A stretch of 64,000 nt of DNA from Microbacterium oxydans (GCF_000956405.1 NZ_JYIV01000027.1:248001-312000), one strand, 5' to 3'; positions 1 to 8,342 are shown, numbered from the stretch's first letter. The notes: generated from the letters alone by a model not told the origin. Made by a program: numbers and translations.

Positions 1-745
1 CGAGATCGGGCCTGCCCAGCGCCATCGCGAGCCCGCGGAAACGGCCCCAGTGGTACGGCACGGCACCGCCGCCGTGCGGGATCACCAGCGCGAGGTCGGG
101 GAAGTCCCGGAACAGATCCCCCTTGATGAGCTGCATCACCGCGGTGGTGTCCGCGCCGAGATAGTGGTCGCCGGTCGTGTGGAACACATCGGGCCGACAC
201 GTGGTGCTGACGTGGATCATCGCGGGGATCCCGTACTCCACGAGCTTCTCGTAGACCGGGTACCAGGAGCGGTCGGTCAGCGCGGGAGCCGACCACCGAC
301 CGCCGGAGGGATCGGGGTTGATGTTCACCGTGACGGCGCCGAGCTCTTCGACCGCGCGGGTCAGCTCGGCGATCGTCGTCGCGGGGCTCGCCTCCGGAGA
401 CTGCGGCAGCATCGCCCCCATCAGGAACCTGTCCGGGAAGAGCCGACTGACACGCGCGACGAGATCGTTGCAGATGCGGGCCCAGGTCTCGCTCACCGCG
501 AGGTCTCCGACGTGATGCGCCATGAACGACGCACGCGGGCTGAAGACCGTGATGTCGCTACCCCGCTCGTCCATGAGCCGCAGCTGGTTCGCCTCGATCG
601 TCTCGCGGATCTCGTCATCGGTGATCTGCAGGGCATCGGGGTCGGGAGCCGAGCCGCCGCCCTCAGCGAACGCGATCTGCAGGTCACGCCACGCGCCGAG
701 CGATACGGGTGCGGTCGTGTAGTGACCGTGGATGTCGATGATCAA
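1..745 (-). CDS. ligJ: 4-oxalomesaconate hydratase-like amidohydrolase (partial, 3' end outside window)
   Basis: Cytosolic amidohydrolase-family hydratase expected to add water to 4-oxalomesaconate in the 4,5-cleavage route for protocatechuate and gallate. About 248 codons are visible and the C-terminus lies left of base 1. The N-terminus reads IIDIHGHYTTAP, with a metal-binding HGH at residues 6-8. It is followed by EANQLRLMDERG, FSPRASFMAHHVGD, MLPQSPEA and IPHGGGAVPYHWGRFRG, an order I recognise from LigJ/GalB proteins. The chosen start is TTG at 745, preceded by AAGGA about 9 nt upstream and placing the conserved IID at the N-terminus. A GTG at 787 is an in-frame alternative. The gene is divergent from a LysR regulator. 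The match is from memory of the family, not an alignment. Confidence 0.82.
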   Translation of the reverse strand, partial: MIIDIHGHYTTAPVSLGAWRDLQIAFAEGGGSAPDPDALQITDDEIRETIEANQLRLMDERGSDITVFSPRASFMAHHVGDLAVSETWARICNDLVARVSRLFPDRFLMGAMLPQSPEASPATTIAELTRAVEELGAVTVNINPDPSGGRWSAPALTDRSWYPVYEKLVEYGIPAMIHVSTTCRPDVFHTTGDHYLGADTTAVMQLIKGDLFRDFPDLALVIPHGGGAVPYHWGRFRGLAMALGRPDL

Positions 746-798
746 CGCGTGTCGTCCTTGCCACTCGGAGGGTGATGACGTCGACACTAGGTCGGGGA

Positions 799-834
799 CT
801 TTCCACTAGTCCAATAGATGCGTAAGTGGCAAAG
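799..834. promoter_or_regulatory. Imperfect dyad between divergent ligJ-like and LysR genes
   Basis: CTTTCCAC at 799-806 and GTGGCAAAG at 826-834 form an inverted repeat with one extra base, centred in the intergenic region. The position and architecture suit a LysR-type regulator operator, but no classical T-N11-A box was verified. Confidence 0.4.
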
Positions 835-852
835 AATAGAGATGATCTATGC

Positions 853-1776
853 ATGTCGATCACCGATCTGAACCAGCTGCGCACGTTCGTCGTGCTCTAC
901 GAGCTGCGGAGCGTCACGGCGGCCGCCGAGCACCTGCACGTGACCCAGCCGACCGTCAGCTACACACTGCGCCGACTCCGTGATCGATTCAAGGACGAGC
1001 TGTTCCGCCGCGAAGGGCACGAGATGGTGCCCACCGCGAAGGCGACCGCGCTGTTCATGCCGCTGCACGAGGCTCTGGCGCAGATCGACGCCACGGTGAG
1101 CGACCCCGACGCCTTCGATCCCGCCCGCTTCACCGGGGAGCTGACCCTCGGCCTCACCTCGATCGGCGAGCAGACCTTCCTCCCCCCGGTGATGGCGGCA
1201 CTCGCCCACCAGCACGCCCGACCGCATCTCAAGGTCGAACGCCTCGACGCCGACCACGTCGAGGAGGGCCTCATCCGGGGCTCCATCGACCTGGCGATGA
1301 CGGTGTCGGTGCTCGAGGGACCACGCCTGTGGCGCTCACGCGTGCGAGCGGTCGAGTACGTGGCTCTCTCCTCAGCGCTTGCTCCGCTCCCCGCGACAGC
1401 GCCCGACATGTTCGATGGCCGTCACTTCGTGCGGGTGTCGGCGCGCGGTGGACACGTGTTCCCCCTGCAGGCGCTGATCGAGAACGGTCTCATGTCGCAG
1501 GTGTCCCTCACGGTCCAGGAGTACGCGACCGTGCCGACCGTGGTGCAGACCACCGATCTGGTGGCTCTGCTGCCCCGACACGTGGCGGAGGTGTTCAGCG
1601 GCTGGTTCGACGGGCTCCGCATCAGCGACCTGCCATGGCCCGCGCAGAGCACCCCGGTCTCCCTGTACACCCGACGCGACGCCGCCCTCTCCCCCGCTCA
1701 GCGCTGGTTCCGCGGCCTCGTGCGGGACGCGGTGAGCACCGAGGAGTACCTCCACCCCGCGGGAGAGACCGACTAG
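853..1776 (+). CDS. LysR-family transcriptional regulator
   Basis: A 307-residue DNA-binding regulator of normal LysR length. An N-terminal winged helix-turn-helix (residues about 6-65) contains AAEHLHVTQPTVSYTLRRL. The remainder is the periplasmic-binding-protein-like effector domain. The ATG at 853 gives MSITDLNQLRTF, the usual short LysR N-terminus; an earlier ATG at 826 would add nine atypical residues. It is transcribed divergently from the LigJ-like gene, the classic arrangement for a regulator of that operon, so its co-inducer is probably an aromatic acid or ring-cleavage product (inference). Its stop overlaps the tail of the convergent gene at 1773. Confidence 0.9.
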   Translation: MSITDLNQLRTFVVLYELRSVTAAAEHLHVTQPTVSYTLRRLRDRFKDELFRREGHEMVPTAKATALFMPLHEALAQIDATVSDPDAFDPARFTGELTLGLTSIGEQTFLPPVMAALAHQHARPHLKVERLDADHVEEGLIRGSIDLAMTVSVLEGPRLWRSRVRAVEYVALSSALAPLPATAPDMFDGRHFVRVSARGGHVFPLQALIENGLMSQVSLTVQEYATVPTVVQTTDLVALLPRHVAEVFSGWFDGLRISDLPWPAQSTPVSLYTRRDAALSPAQRWFRGLVRDAVSTEEYLHPAGETD

Positions 1777-2432
1777 CGGCGAGACGTGCGGTTCCAGCTG
1801 GCCTTCGCCGGGGCGAACGGGCTGCGCACGTGGATCGACCACGTCGAGTGGGGGTGGATCGAGAGGATCGCGCGTTCGTACCACCCGCGTGCGTCGTCGT
1901 CGAGCACGGCCAGGACCGCGTCCTTGTCGAGGTCGTCCTCGGGGCGGGGACGCAGTGCCTTCCAGACCAACTGCAGCTGCGGCGCCCCGATCGGAACGCC
2001 GTCGAGGTCGACGACCGCGCGCTCCCACGGGAGGGTCAGACGCGGATCGCGCTTGTAGACCCAGGCGTCCCGCGTGCCGTCCTCGACGTTCACCTGGAGC
2101 ACCCACATCTCGCGCGACTCGTCGCGCACCAGCACCGGCTGCCTGTCGCTGTCGCCGGGAGCCTCGTCGAACGGAACGACGTACCCTTCAGCCTCGGCCG
2201 GCGCCCAGACGGTGAAGCCCGCCGGGAGACCGTCGACGAGCGCGGGCAGGTCCGAGGCGATCACGCTGACATCGGTGTTCGGCCTGGTCCTGATCTCCCG
2301 GCCGAGCCAGCGATCGAGCGCGACGCCACCCGACACCCACCAGCGGACCGGCGAGTCCCCGAGCAGCGCGATCACGCCACCGACGTCAGTCGGCTGCCAG
2401 GGTGTCGCGGAACCGAGCACGGGCGTCGTCAT
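1773..2432 (-). CDS. Nucleotidyltransferase-fold protein (aminoglycoside adenylyltransferase-like)
   Basis: A 219-residue protein resembling the ANT(2'')-type nucleotidyltransferase family (Aminoglyc_resit). The core SGGVALDRWLGREIRTRP followed by NTDVSVI matches the family's GG-[WVA]-[AL]-[IL]-D-x-x-LGR then DxD pattern. The usual second metal-binding aspartate of DxD is serine here (DVS), so nucleotidyl transfer may be weakened or lost. The ATG at 2432 is the first plausible start, with a candidate -10 (TACCCT) six bases upstream and no ribosome-binding site. It is convergent with the LysR gene. The actual substrate is unknown and resistance should not be assumed. Confidence 0.65.
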   Translation of the reverse strand: MTTPVLGSATPWQPTDVGGVIALLGDSPVRWWVSGGVALDRWLGREIRTRPNTDVSVIASDLPALVDGLPAGFTVWAPAEAEGYVVPFDEAPGDSDRQPVLVRDESREMWVLQVNVEDGTRDAWVYKRDPRLTLPWERAVVDLDGVPIGAPQLQLVWKALRPRPEDDLDKDAVLAVLDDDARGWYERAILSIHPHSTWSIHVRSPFAPAKASWNRTSRR

Positions 2433-2438
2433 GCACCG

Positions 2439-2444
2439 AGGGTA
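2439..2444 (-). promoter_or_regulatory. -10 element TACCCT, candidate leaderless promoter
   Basis: TACCCT lies exactly 6 nt before the ATG at 2432, so transcription would start at or next to the start codon. No -35 match is clear. Confidence 0.45.
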
Positions 2445-2489
2445 CCTCCCCGTCGGCCGTCCGGCGCACGTCCGTGGAAGACTGCGGGC

Positions 2490-3236
2490 ATGGCGAATTC
2501 CCCGTCCGGCGAGTCGATGACGGATCGCATCGTGCGCGTGCTCGACACGTTCAGCGTGGACCGGACGATGCAGACCACGACCGAGATCGCGCAGCGTGCC
2601 GGGCTCGCCTCCTCGACCGCGCATCGGATCGTCGGCGACCTGATCCGCTCCGGCCTGCTCGAGCGCGACGAGGACAGGCGCGTGCGGCTGGGCATGCGGC
2701 TGTGGGAGCTCGCGCTGCGCGGATCGAGCGCCCTGCGTCTGCGTCAGGCTGCGCTCCCGCACATGGCGGACGTGCAGACGCGGATCCGTCAGCACACCCA
2801 GTTGGCCGTGCTCGACCAGGGGGAAGCGCTGTTCCTCGAACGTCTCTCCCACCCGGACGCCGGCGCGAACATCACCAGAGTGGCCGGGCGCCTTCCACTG
2901 CATGCATCGTCGTCCGGGCTCGTGCTCCTCGCCTTCGCCGACCCGGAGGTGCGCGACCGGGTGCTGGACGGACCGCTTCCGGCACTGACTCGCGAGACCA
3001 TCACCGATCCGACGGCACTCCGCACCACGATCACCGGCATCCGCCGCCAGGACTTCGTCGTCGCTCCCGGGTCGATCGATGCCGTCTCGACGGGGGTGGC
3101 CGTGCCGGTCCGCGACCGCGGCGTCGTCGTGGCGGCGCTGTCCGCGGTGCTGCCGCGGGCGATGTCGACGGGGCCGGCACTGCGCGCCCTGCAGCACGCC
3201 GCGACCGCCATCGAGGAGACCCTGCATCAACGGTAG
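2490..3236 (+). CDS. IclR-family transcriptional regulator
   Basis: A 248-residue regulator. The N-terminal winged helix (residues about 10-70) includes TTEIAQRAGLASSTAHRIVG and GLLERDEDRRVRLGMRLWEL. The C-terminal IclR effector-binding domain has the typical RLPLHASSSGLVLLAF and a VSTGVAVPVRDR stretch. The ATG at 2490 is chosen; GGAAG lies about 9 nt upstream. It sits 99 bp upstream of pobA on the same strand, and IclR proteins (PobR, PcaR types) commonly control 4-hydroxybenzoate and protocatechuate genes, so it is the probable pobA regulator (inference). Confidence 0.9.
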   Translation: MANSPSGESMTDRIVRVLDTFSVDRTMQTTTEIAQRAGLASSTAHRIVGDLIRSGLLERDEDRRVRLGMRLWELALRGSSALRLRQAALPHMADVQTRIRQHTQLAVLDQGEALFLERLSHPDAGANITRVAGRLPLHASSSGLVLLAFADPEVRDRVLDGPLPALTRETITDPTALRTTITGIRRQDFVVAPGSIDAVSTGVAVPVRDRGVVVAALSAVLPRAMSTGPALRALQHAATAIEETLHQR

Positions 3237-3335
3237 TCATCCCATTCAACGGGAACCGACGGGAGAGCTGCGGCGGACTACCCCACACTGATCGGCAGAG
3301 CGGACGCACCGGCGCCGCCTGTCGAAGGAGACACC

Positions 3336-4517
3336 ATGCCCCAGTCGATCCGCACCCGCGTGGCGATCGTCGGAGCCGGCCCCGCCGGGCTGATCCTGTC
3401 CCATCTGCTCGCAGAGGAAGGCATCGAGTCGGTCGTGATCGACCGACGCACGCGTGCCGAGATCGAGTCGACCATCCGCGCCGGCATCCTCGAACAGGGC
3501 ACGGTCGAGCTGCTCACCCGCATCGATCCCGGAACCCGTGTGCAGACCGTCGGCGAGCGCCATGACGGCATCGAACTGCGGTTCCAGGGCGAGGGGCACC
3601 GCATCGACTTCCAGGCCCTCGTCGGCCGCAGCGTCTGGCTCTACCCGCAGCACGAGGTGCTCACCGATCTGCTGGCGCTGCGAGCGGGCGCCGGGCAGGA
3701 TCTCCGGTTCGGCGTCACGGCCTCCGGGATCGACGACACCGACCCGGACCAGCCGCGTGTGATCGCCACGGATTCGCAAGGAGACAACGTCGTGATCGAC
3801 GCAGACTTCGTCGTCGGCGCCGACGGCTCACGCTCCGTCATGCGCTCCGCCGTCGCCGGCGCCTCGGGGAACGGCGTCTTCCGGGAGTATCCCTTCGCCT
3901 GGTTCGGCATCCTCTGCGACGCTCCTCCCAGCTCCGACGAGCTCATCTACAGCAACTCCGACGACGGTTTCGCCCTCATCAGTCAGCGCAGTCCGCAGGT
4001 GCAGCGCATGTACTTCCAGTGCGACCCCGGCATGGATGCACAGGCACCGAGCGAGGCCGAGATCTGGGCGACCTTGCAGGCCAGAGTGCCCGGAACGTCT
4101 CTGAAACGAGGACCCGTCTTCCAGCGGGACGTGCTGAGTTTCCGCAGCTTCGTCGCGGGCGAGCTCCGACGAGGACGGCTCGCTCTCGTGGGCGACGCCG
4201 CACATACGGTGCCGCCCACCGGCGCGAAGGGCATGAACCTGGCGGTCGCCGACGTGGTACTCCTCGCGCGGGCGCTGCACGCGCTGTTGCGGGAGGACGA
4301 CTCCCGGCTCATCGACACCTACTCCGAGCGCGCACTGCGACGCATCTGGAAAGCACAGCACTTCTCGTGGTGGATGACCGGCATGCTCCACACCCCGCCC
4401 CGCGGGGACGACTTCGACCGGCGTCGCCAGATCGGCGAACTGCGGTCTGTGGTCGAGTCCGAGGCAGGACGCGCGTACCTGGCGGAGGCCTACACCGGGT
4501 GGCCGCTCGACGTCTGA
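3336..4517 (+). CDS. pobA: 4-hydroxybenzoate 3-monooxygenase
   Basis: A 393-residue FAD-dependent group A hydroxylase that converts 4-hydroxybenzoate to protocatechuate with NAD(P)H and O2. The N-terminal dinucleotide-binding motif GAGPAG is at residues 13-18, followed by IRAGILEQGTVELL, typical of PobA. The second FAD motif, GDAAHTVPPTGAKGMNLA, lies near residue 286. The length is normal for PobA (about 390). The start is well supported by GAAGGAG 6-7 nt upstream. Together with the LigJ-like gene at the left edge it suggests that 4-hydroxybenzoate is channelled into protocatechuate 4,5-cleavage. An IclR regulator lies directly upstream. Confidence 0.95.
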   Translation: MPQSIRTRVAIVGAGPAGLILSHLLAEEGIESVVIDRRTRAEIESTIRAGILEQGTVELLTRIDPGTRVQTVGERHDGIELRFQGEGHRIDFQALVGRSVWLYPQHEVLTDLLALRAGAGQDLRFGVTASGIDDTDPDQPRVIATDSQGDNVVIDADFVVGADGSRSVMRSAVAGASGNGVFREYPFAWFGILCDAPPSSDELIYSNSDDGFALISQRSPQVQRMYFQCDPGMDAQAPSEAEIWATLQARVPGTSLKRGPVFQRDVLSFRSFVAGELRRGRLALVGDAAHTVPPTGAKGMNLAVADVVLLARALHALLREDDSRLIDTYSERALRRIWKAQHFSWWMTGMLHTPPRGDDFDRRRQIGELRSVVESEAGRAYLAEAYTGWPLDV

Positions 4518-4533
4518 CCGGCACTCGTCGCCG

Positions 4534-5376
4534 TCAGAGCGATTCCGCCGCCTTCCGCGCCCGCTCCAGGTCGCGCGCCGCCGCTTCGGCTCGCTGACTC
4601 GCAGCGACTCGCTCTTCCTCTGCTCCCGACGCTTCGAGCTCCGCGCGCTCCACATCGGCATGGGTGCGGGTGAGTTGCGCTTCGAGGTCGGCGGCACGGT
4701 CGGCCAGCTCCGAGATGCGCGCCCGCAGCGTCTGCAGCGCCGCATCCCGCCGTGCGAGTTCACGCTCCGCGGCCGAGTGCTCCTTCTCGGCCGCCGCGAT
4801 CGCTCGCTCGGCGTCGCGGCGCGCCCGTCGGGCCTTCAGCTCGTCCGTCGGAGGGGGCGGTACCGGTTCGAGGTCGGGCACGTCACCAGCCACCGCTGCA
4901 CGGATCTCACTCGCCGTGGCCGAGGGGTCGAGAGCGCGCAGCAGTCGGCCGGAGGCGACAGCTGACGCCGCCGCCGGATCGAAGAAGGCTGCCGAGATGG
5001 TCTGCTCGACCGCCTCGAGCGTCGACGGCGTCACACGTTCGCCGCGTGATGCGGCCAACTCGCCCGCGGACTGAGCGAGCCGCCTCGTGAGGGCGCGACG
5101 TTCCCTTCCGAGCTTCGCCAGCGCGGGAGCGTCCAGGTCCTCCTGGGCCTCGCGGAGTTCTCGAGCCAGCTCCAGCGCTTCCCCGAGCTGCGCCTCTCGC
5201 TCGCGTGCGAACAGATTGACCACCCAGGCCGCGATCGACGGCTTTCTCAGGGCGAGGATCCGAGAGGCGAGCTCCGGATCGACCTCTCCGGCGCGGGTCT
5301 TGCGCGACGACACGAACGATTCCGGGGGATCCGAATACAGCGCGGCCGCGATCTCCTCGAAGCTGGCGTCCGTCAT
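4534..5376 (-). CDS. Conserved hypothetical coiled-coil protein
   Basis: A 280-residue cytoplasmic protein of unknown function. The N-terminal third contains ALRKPSIAAWVVNLFARE and a helical QLGEALELARELREAQEDL stretch. Residues from about 175 onward are an Ala/Arg/Glu-rich coiled coil (AAAEKEHSAAERELARRDAA, LEAQLTRTHADVERAELEAS). No signal peptide, membrane segment or catalytic motif is visible. The ATG at 5376 (MTDASFEEIAAALY) is preceded exactly six bases upstream by a -10-like TATCGT, suggesting leaderless transcription; longer in-frame starts run into the neighbouring gene. I do not recognise a named family. Confidence 0.8.
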   Translation of the reverse strand: MTDASFEEIAAALYSDPPESFVSSRKTRAGEVDPELASRILALRKPSIAAWVVNLFAREREAQLGEALELARELREAQEDLDAPALAKLGRERRALTRRLAQSAGELAASRGERVTPSTLEAVEQTISAAFFDPAAASAVASGRLLRALDPSATASEIRAAVAGDVPDLEPVPPPPTDELKARRARRDAERAIAAAEKEHSAAERELARRDAALQTLRARISELADRAADLEAQLTRTHADVERAELEASGAEEERVAASQRAEAAARDLERARKAAESL

Positions 5377-5382
5377 GCGCCC

Positions 5383-5388
5383 ACGATA
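5383..5388 (-). promoter_or_regulatory. -10 element TATCGT, candidate leaderless promoter
   Basis: TATCGT is followed by six bases and the ATG at 5376. Confidence 0.45.
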
Positions 5389-5395
5389 CGCCGGG

Positions 5396-6721
5396 CTACT
5401 CGATCGCGAGGTGATCCGCCCAGTCGGCGCTGACCAGCTTCCGCCCACCGAATCCGCCGTCTCCGTTGCCGGGATAGAGGAAGAGCTGGCCGGACGGCGT
5501 CCGTGCCAGCAGGTCCGCCTTCCCATCGCCGTCGTAGTCAGCACCTCCGGTCACAGCGGTGAACTCCTGCCAACCGCTTCCGACGTTCACGGGAGAAGCG
5601 AAGGCGTTCGTCACGCCGCGGTAGAAGTAGAGTGCGCCGGTGTCGCCGATCGCGATGATGTCACCGCGGCCGTCGTTGTCGAAGTCACCGCCGATCAGGA
5701 AGTGGAACCCCTGCCATCCTCCGCCGATGGTCACGCTCGGCTCAGTGAACCCGCCGACACCGTTTCCTCGATGGATGACGAGCGTCCCCCCTGGTGAGAC
5801 ACCCAGCACGTCGTGCTTCCCATCGCCGGTGTAGTCGGCGCCGGACGTCACATGCAAGAGGCCGTACCACCCGCTGCCGATGATCACCGGCGCAGCGAAT
5901 CCGCCGGCGCCGTTGCCTGCGAAGAACTCGAGCGCGCCATCTGCGCGTGCCCCCAGGACGTCTCCCTTGCCGTCGCCGTTGAGGTCGGTCCGGGTGAGGT
6001 GCCTTCGATCCGCCGCCCACCCCGCAGCCACGGTCGTCGCCGTCTGGAAGCCTCCAGCGCCGGTTCCTGCGCGAAGACGCAGGTCGCCGTTCCCGGCGAC
6101 GACCAGCAGGTCCGACTTGTTGTCGCCCGTGTAGTCCGCGGGAGGGATCGGGGGTCCCGTCTCGGTGCGGAGGCCGGGGACGAACAGCGGAATGGTGCCA
6201 CCGCGCGTCACGTTCGAGAGGCACACGAAGCCGTTGTTGATCGCGGTGTAGACCGCCCCGTTGAGGCGCAGCTCGAAGTGGAGGTGATACGCCGGCGAGT
6301 TGCCCGTGTTCCCGACCACGCCGATCTGCTGCCCGCGCTCCACCCGAGTTCCCGGCGCATACGTTCCCGGTGACGCCATATGCGCGTATCGCGTGACGTA
6401 ACCGCCCGGATGCTCGACGTCCGTGTAGTTGCCGTAGCCGCTGTTCACCGTGCGCGATTTGATGACGCCGCTGTAGGCCGCGAGGATCGGCGTGCCTCCC
6501 GCGGCGGAGATGTCGATGCCCTCATGTGCGCGGTAGTTGCCGCGGCAACCGTCGCCGACCTTGGATTGGATGTTGCCCGAGGCCGGATACACCAACTGCC
6601 CGTCAGTCGCCGCGAGCGCCGAACTGCTCATCGCCAGCGAGGAGGCGACCATCCCGATCGCCAACACGAACACCGTGACGATCGCGGAGCGACGCACGCG
6701 CGTACCGGACGGACCCTTCAT
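5396..6721 (-). CDS. Secreted M23 family peptidase with VCBS/FG-GAP repeats
   Basis: A 441-residue exported protein. A signal peptide covers residues about 1-38 (IVTVFVLAIGMVASSLAMSS, cleavage after ALA). An M23/LytM peptidase domain follows, with zinc ligands H66 and D70 in HEGIDIS and the HLH pair at 146-148, so it should cleave peptidoglycan cross-bridges. After residue about 195 come five VCBS/FG-GAP repeats with Asp-rich calcium-loop motifs (DYTGDNKSD, DLNGDGKGD, DYTGDGKHD, DFDNDGRGD, DYDGDGKAD). The start at 6721 is supported by AGAGGAA at about 8 nt. The repeats may anchor the enzyme to wall polysaccharide or act as a calcium-binding propeller. Confidence 0.88.
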   Translation of the reverse strand: MKGPSGTRVRRSAIVTVFVLAIGMVASSLAMSSSALAATDGQLVYPASGNIQSKVGDGCRGNYRAHEGIDISAAGGTPILAAYSGVIKSRTVNSGYGNYTDVEHPGGYVTRYAHMASPGTYAPGTRVERGQQIGVVGNTGNSPAYHLHFELRLNGAVYTAINNGFVCLSNVTRGGTIPLFVPGLRTETGPPIPPADYTGDNKSDLLVVAGNGDLRLRAGTGAGGFQTATTVAAGWAADRRHLTRTDLNGDGKGDVLGARADGALEFFAGNGAGGFAAPVIIGSGWYGLLHVTSGADYTGDGKHDVLGVSPGGTLVIHRGNGVGGFTEPSVTIGGGWQGFHFLIGGDFDNDGRGDIIAIGDTGALYFYRGVTNAFASPVNVGSGWQEFTAVTGGADYDGDGKADLLARTPSGQLFLYPGNGDGGFGGRKLVSADWADHLAIE

Positions 6722-6853
6722 CTCGAAGTTCCTCTTGATCGACGGCCCCAGGGGCACGATGCCCACCGTCGTCACCGTAGCAGTGCGACTCCCCGTGCCG
6801 CCGAACGTGGCCGGGACTCCCCCGTATCCGTCTCCGGAGCCGCGGTTCCGCGA

Positions 6854-7117
6854 TCACAGCAGGTCGTACTCACCGCCGTACGGCACCGCACTGTCACCCG
6901 TGTCCCGCGCGTCGAAATCCACCGTCTCGACCGAGATCACGACGTGCGTGACCGAGGTGATCAGCACGCTGACCGAGCGATTGCCCACCACCGTGAACTC
7001 GACGAACCCGCCCCCGCGTTGCATCGCCTCCTCTATCCGGCCTCTCAGCTCGACCGCATCCTGCCCCTGCGCCAGGAAGAACTCCGATTCATTGAGCGCA
7101 ATCCGCGTGCGCGCCAT
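6854..7117 (-). CDS. Small conserved hypothetical protein
   Basis: An 87-residue protein with a helix (ESEFFLAQGQDAVELRGRIE) followed by beta-rich sequence (FVEFTVVGNRSVSVLITSV). No signal or membrane segment is seen and the function is unknown. ATG at 7117 is chosen; a GTG at 7126, closer to GGAGGA, is a real alternative that adds three residues. It sits beside a DUF7882-type gene on the opposite strand. Confidence 0.7.
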   Translation of the reverse strand: MARTRIALNESEFFLAQGQDAVELRGRIEEAMQRGGGFVEFTVVGNRSVSVLITSVTHVVISVETVDFDARDTGDSAVPYGGEYDLL

Positions 7118-7238
7118 CGTCTGCACCCTGTCCTCCGCTCGTTGTCATTCCGCTGTCGTCATGCTGCGACGGTAACGAGCACACCCCGGCTCGCAGAGGG
7201 GGTTGCGCATGAGGCGCAGAAGAGGCAGTGCGCCGGTG

Positions 7239-7244
7239 TACCGT
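7239..7244 (+). promoter_or_regulatory. -10 element TACCGT, candidate leaderless promoter
   Basis: TACCGT is followed by six bases (GATCCC) and the ATG at 7251. Confidence 0.45.
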
Positions 7245-7250
7245 GATCCC

Positions 7251-7556
7251 ATGGGCAGACTCCGCTATGACGGGACCTCGGATCCGATCCTCATCGAAGA
7301 CGCGACTCTGGCGCATCTGAAGATCGTCATCTCGACCAAGCTCCGTCGTCAGGAGAGCTTCATGATGACGTGGCTGCCCGTCAACGGTGGGCTCGACAAG
7401 CGCGCGACCGTGTGGATCCATCCGGCGATCCCTCTGCAGTTCGGTTACGACGCCGCCGAACCCCCGGCCATCGATCCGCGACTGATCGCCGACATGATGC
7501 AGGCGCTCAACGCGTCGGGCGAACTCGTCCTCGATCACCTGATCGCCCCCGCCTGA
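7251..7556 (+). CDS. DUF7882-type small protein
   Basis: A 101-residue protein beginning MGRLRYDGTSDPILIEDATL with AHLKIVISTKLRRQESF, a pattern I associate with the small Microbacteriaceae DUF7882 family. The function is unknown. The central part (WIHPAIPLQFGYDA) looks beta-structured, with an amphipathic helix at the end. The ATG at 7251 is preferred over an upstream in-frame ATG (7203) because of family length and because a -10 hexamer lies six bases before it. Confidence 0.75.
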   Translation: MGRLRYDGTSDPILIEDATLAHLKIVISTKLRRQESFMMTWLPVNGGLDKRATVWIHPAIPLQFGYDAAEPPAIDPRLIADMMQALNASGELVLDHLIAPA

Positions 7557-7593
7557 CGTCCCCCGACACGGCAGGATCCCCCGAGGGTCCGGC

Positions 7594-7599
7594 TACGCT
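7594..7599 (+). promoter_or_regulatory. -10 element TACGCT, candidate leaderless promoter
   Basis: TACGCT is followed by six bases (TTGGGC) and the GTG at 7606. Confidence 0.45.
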
Positions 7600-7605
7600 T
7601 TGGGC

Positions 7606-8130
7606 GTGGATTCCGCCCCCTATCTCCTGCTCGGTCTGCCGATCCTCGCACTGATCATCGGCGGCCCGATCCTGCGGAGCCGCCTGCGCCGCCGGGCTGC
7701 CGCCGATGGGGACAGGGCGCGGAGGAAGTTCACCGACAAACAGGTCGAGACGGCGCTCGGGGAACTCGGAACCACCCTGGTGATCCACGTGCCGGAGCCA
7801 CGGGCGCGGGAGATCGTCGCCTCGGCGATGGCGGGGCGGCAACGGGAGTTCGTCATCCGCAGCGACGGCGCATACGGCATCCGCTTCGTCGACCCCGACG
7901 ACACGCTCGTCCGGCTCGTTCCCGTCATGGAAGGAACGCGGATGCAGGTCGAGACCTTCCGCGAGTACTTCGGCTTTCCGCAGACGGTGCAGTTCTGGAC
8001 GGAGCTGCGCGCACGTGTCGCGGCCGCAGCAGAAGCTCGCGAGGTGACGGTCGCCGAGGGCACGCCCATCCGCTACGTCCGCGGCGAGACGATCGACGAC
8101 CGGAACGCCCGCTGGGTGCAGAGCGCCTGA
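7606..8130 (+). CDS. Membrane-anchored conserved hypothetical protein
   Basis: A 174-residue protein with one N-terminal transmembrane segment (PYLLLGLPILALIIGGPIL) followed by basic residues RSRLRRR, so the rest is probably cytoplasmic. The soluble part contains KQVETALGELGTTLVIHVPE and a beta-rich FVIRSDGAYGIRFVDPDD. I recognise no catalytic motif. The GTG at 7606 is chosen because a -10 hexamer precedes it by six bases; the TTG at 7600 is the alternative. Confidence 0.7.
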   Translation: MDSAPYLLLGLPILALIIGGPILRSRLRRRAAADGDRARRKFTDKQVETALGELGTTLVIHVPEPRAREIVASAMAGRQREFVIRSDGAYGIRFVDPDDTLVRLVPVMEGTRMQVETFREYFGFPQTVQFWTELRARVAAAAEAREVTVAEGTPIRYVRGETIDDRNARWVQSA

Positions 8131-8194
8131 CCCGGGCGAACGTCTTCGCCGGATGCCTGGGAAAGACGGACACACAACGAGCCGCAGACGCAAC

Positions 8195-8200
8195 TAGGCT
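8195..8200 (+). promoter_or_regulatory. Candidate -10 (TAGGCT) for the DivIVA-like gene
   Basis: TAGGCT lies in the 212-bp gap before the gene at 8343 and would leave a leader of about 136 nt. That leader includes a small hairpin (TCCCG-ACTGA-CGGGA) near 8283-8297. The -35 is not clear. Confidence 0.3.
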
Positions 8201-8342
8201 GGACGATGCGCCCTGCCCGCCGGGCCTCCGCCGGGTCACGGTGGTGGCGTGCGCCCTGACGACCTCCTCCGGTCCACACGGTCCCGACTGACGGGACGGA
8301 GCCGCCGCTCCCGGTGTGGCCACGCCAGAAAGGCAAGAACCC

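Noticed and set aside
2402..3565. 387-codon open frame on the plus strand
   Set aside because: Overlaps both the IclR and pobA genes in another frame and gives Arg-rich nonsense; the IclR and PobA frames carry clear family motifs.
8283..8297. Hairpin before the DivIVA-like gene as a riboswitch
   Set aside because: It is only 5 bp of stem and no known riboswitch core is visible.
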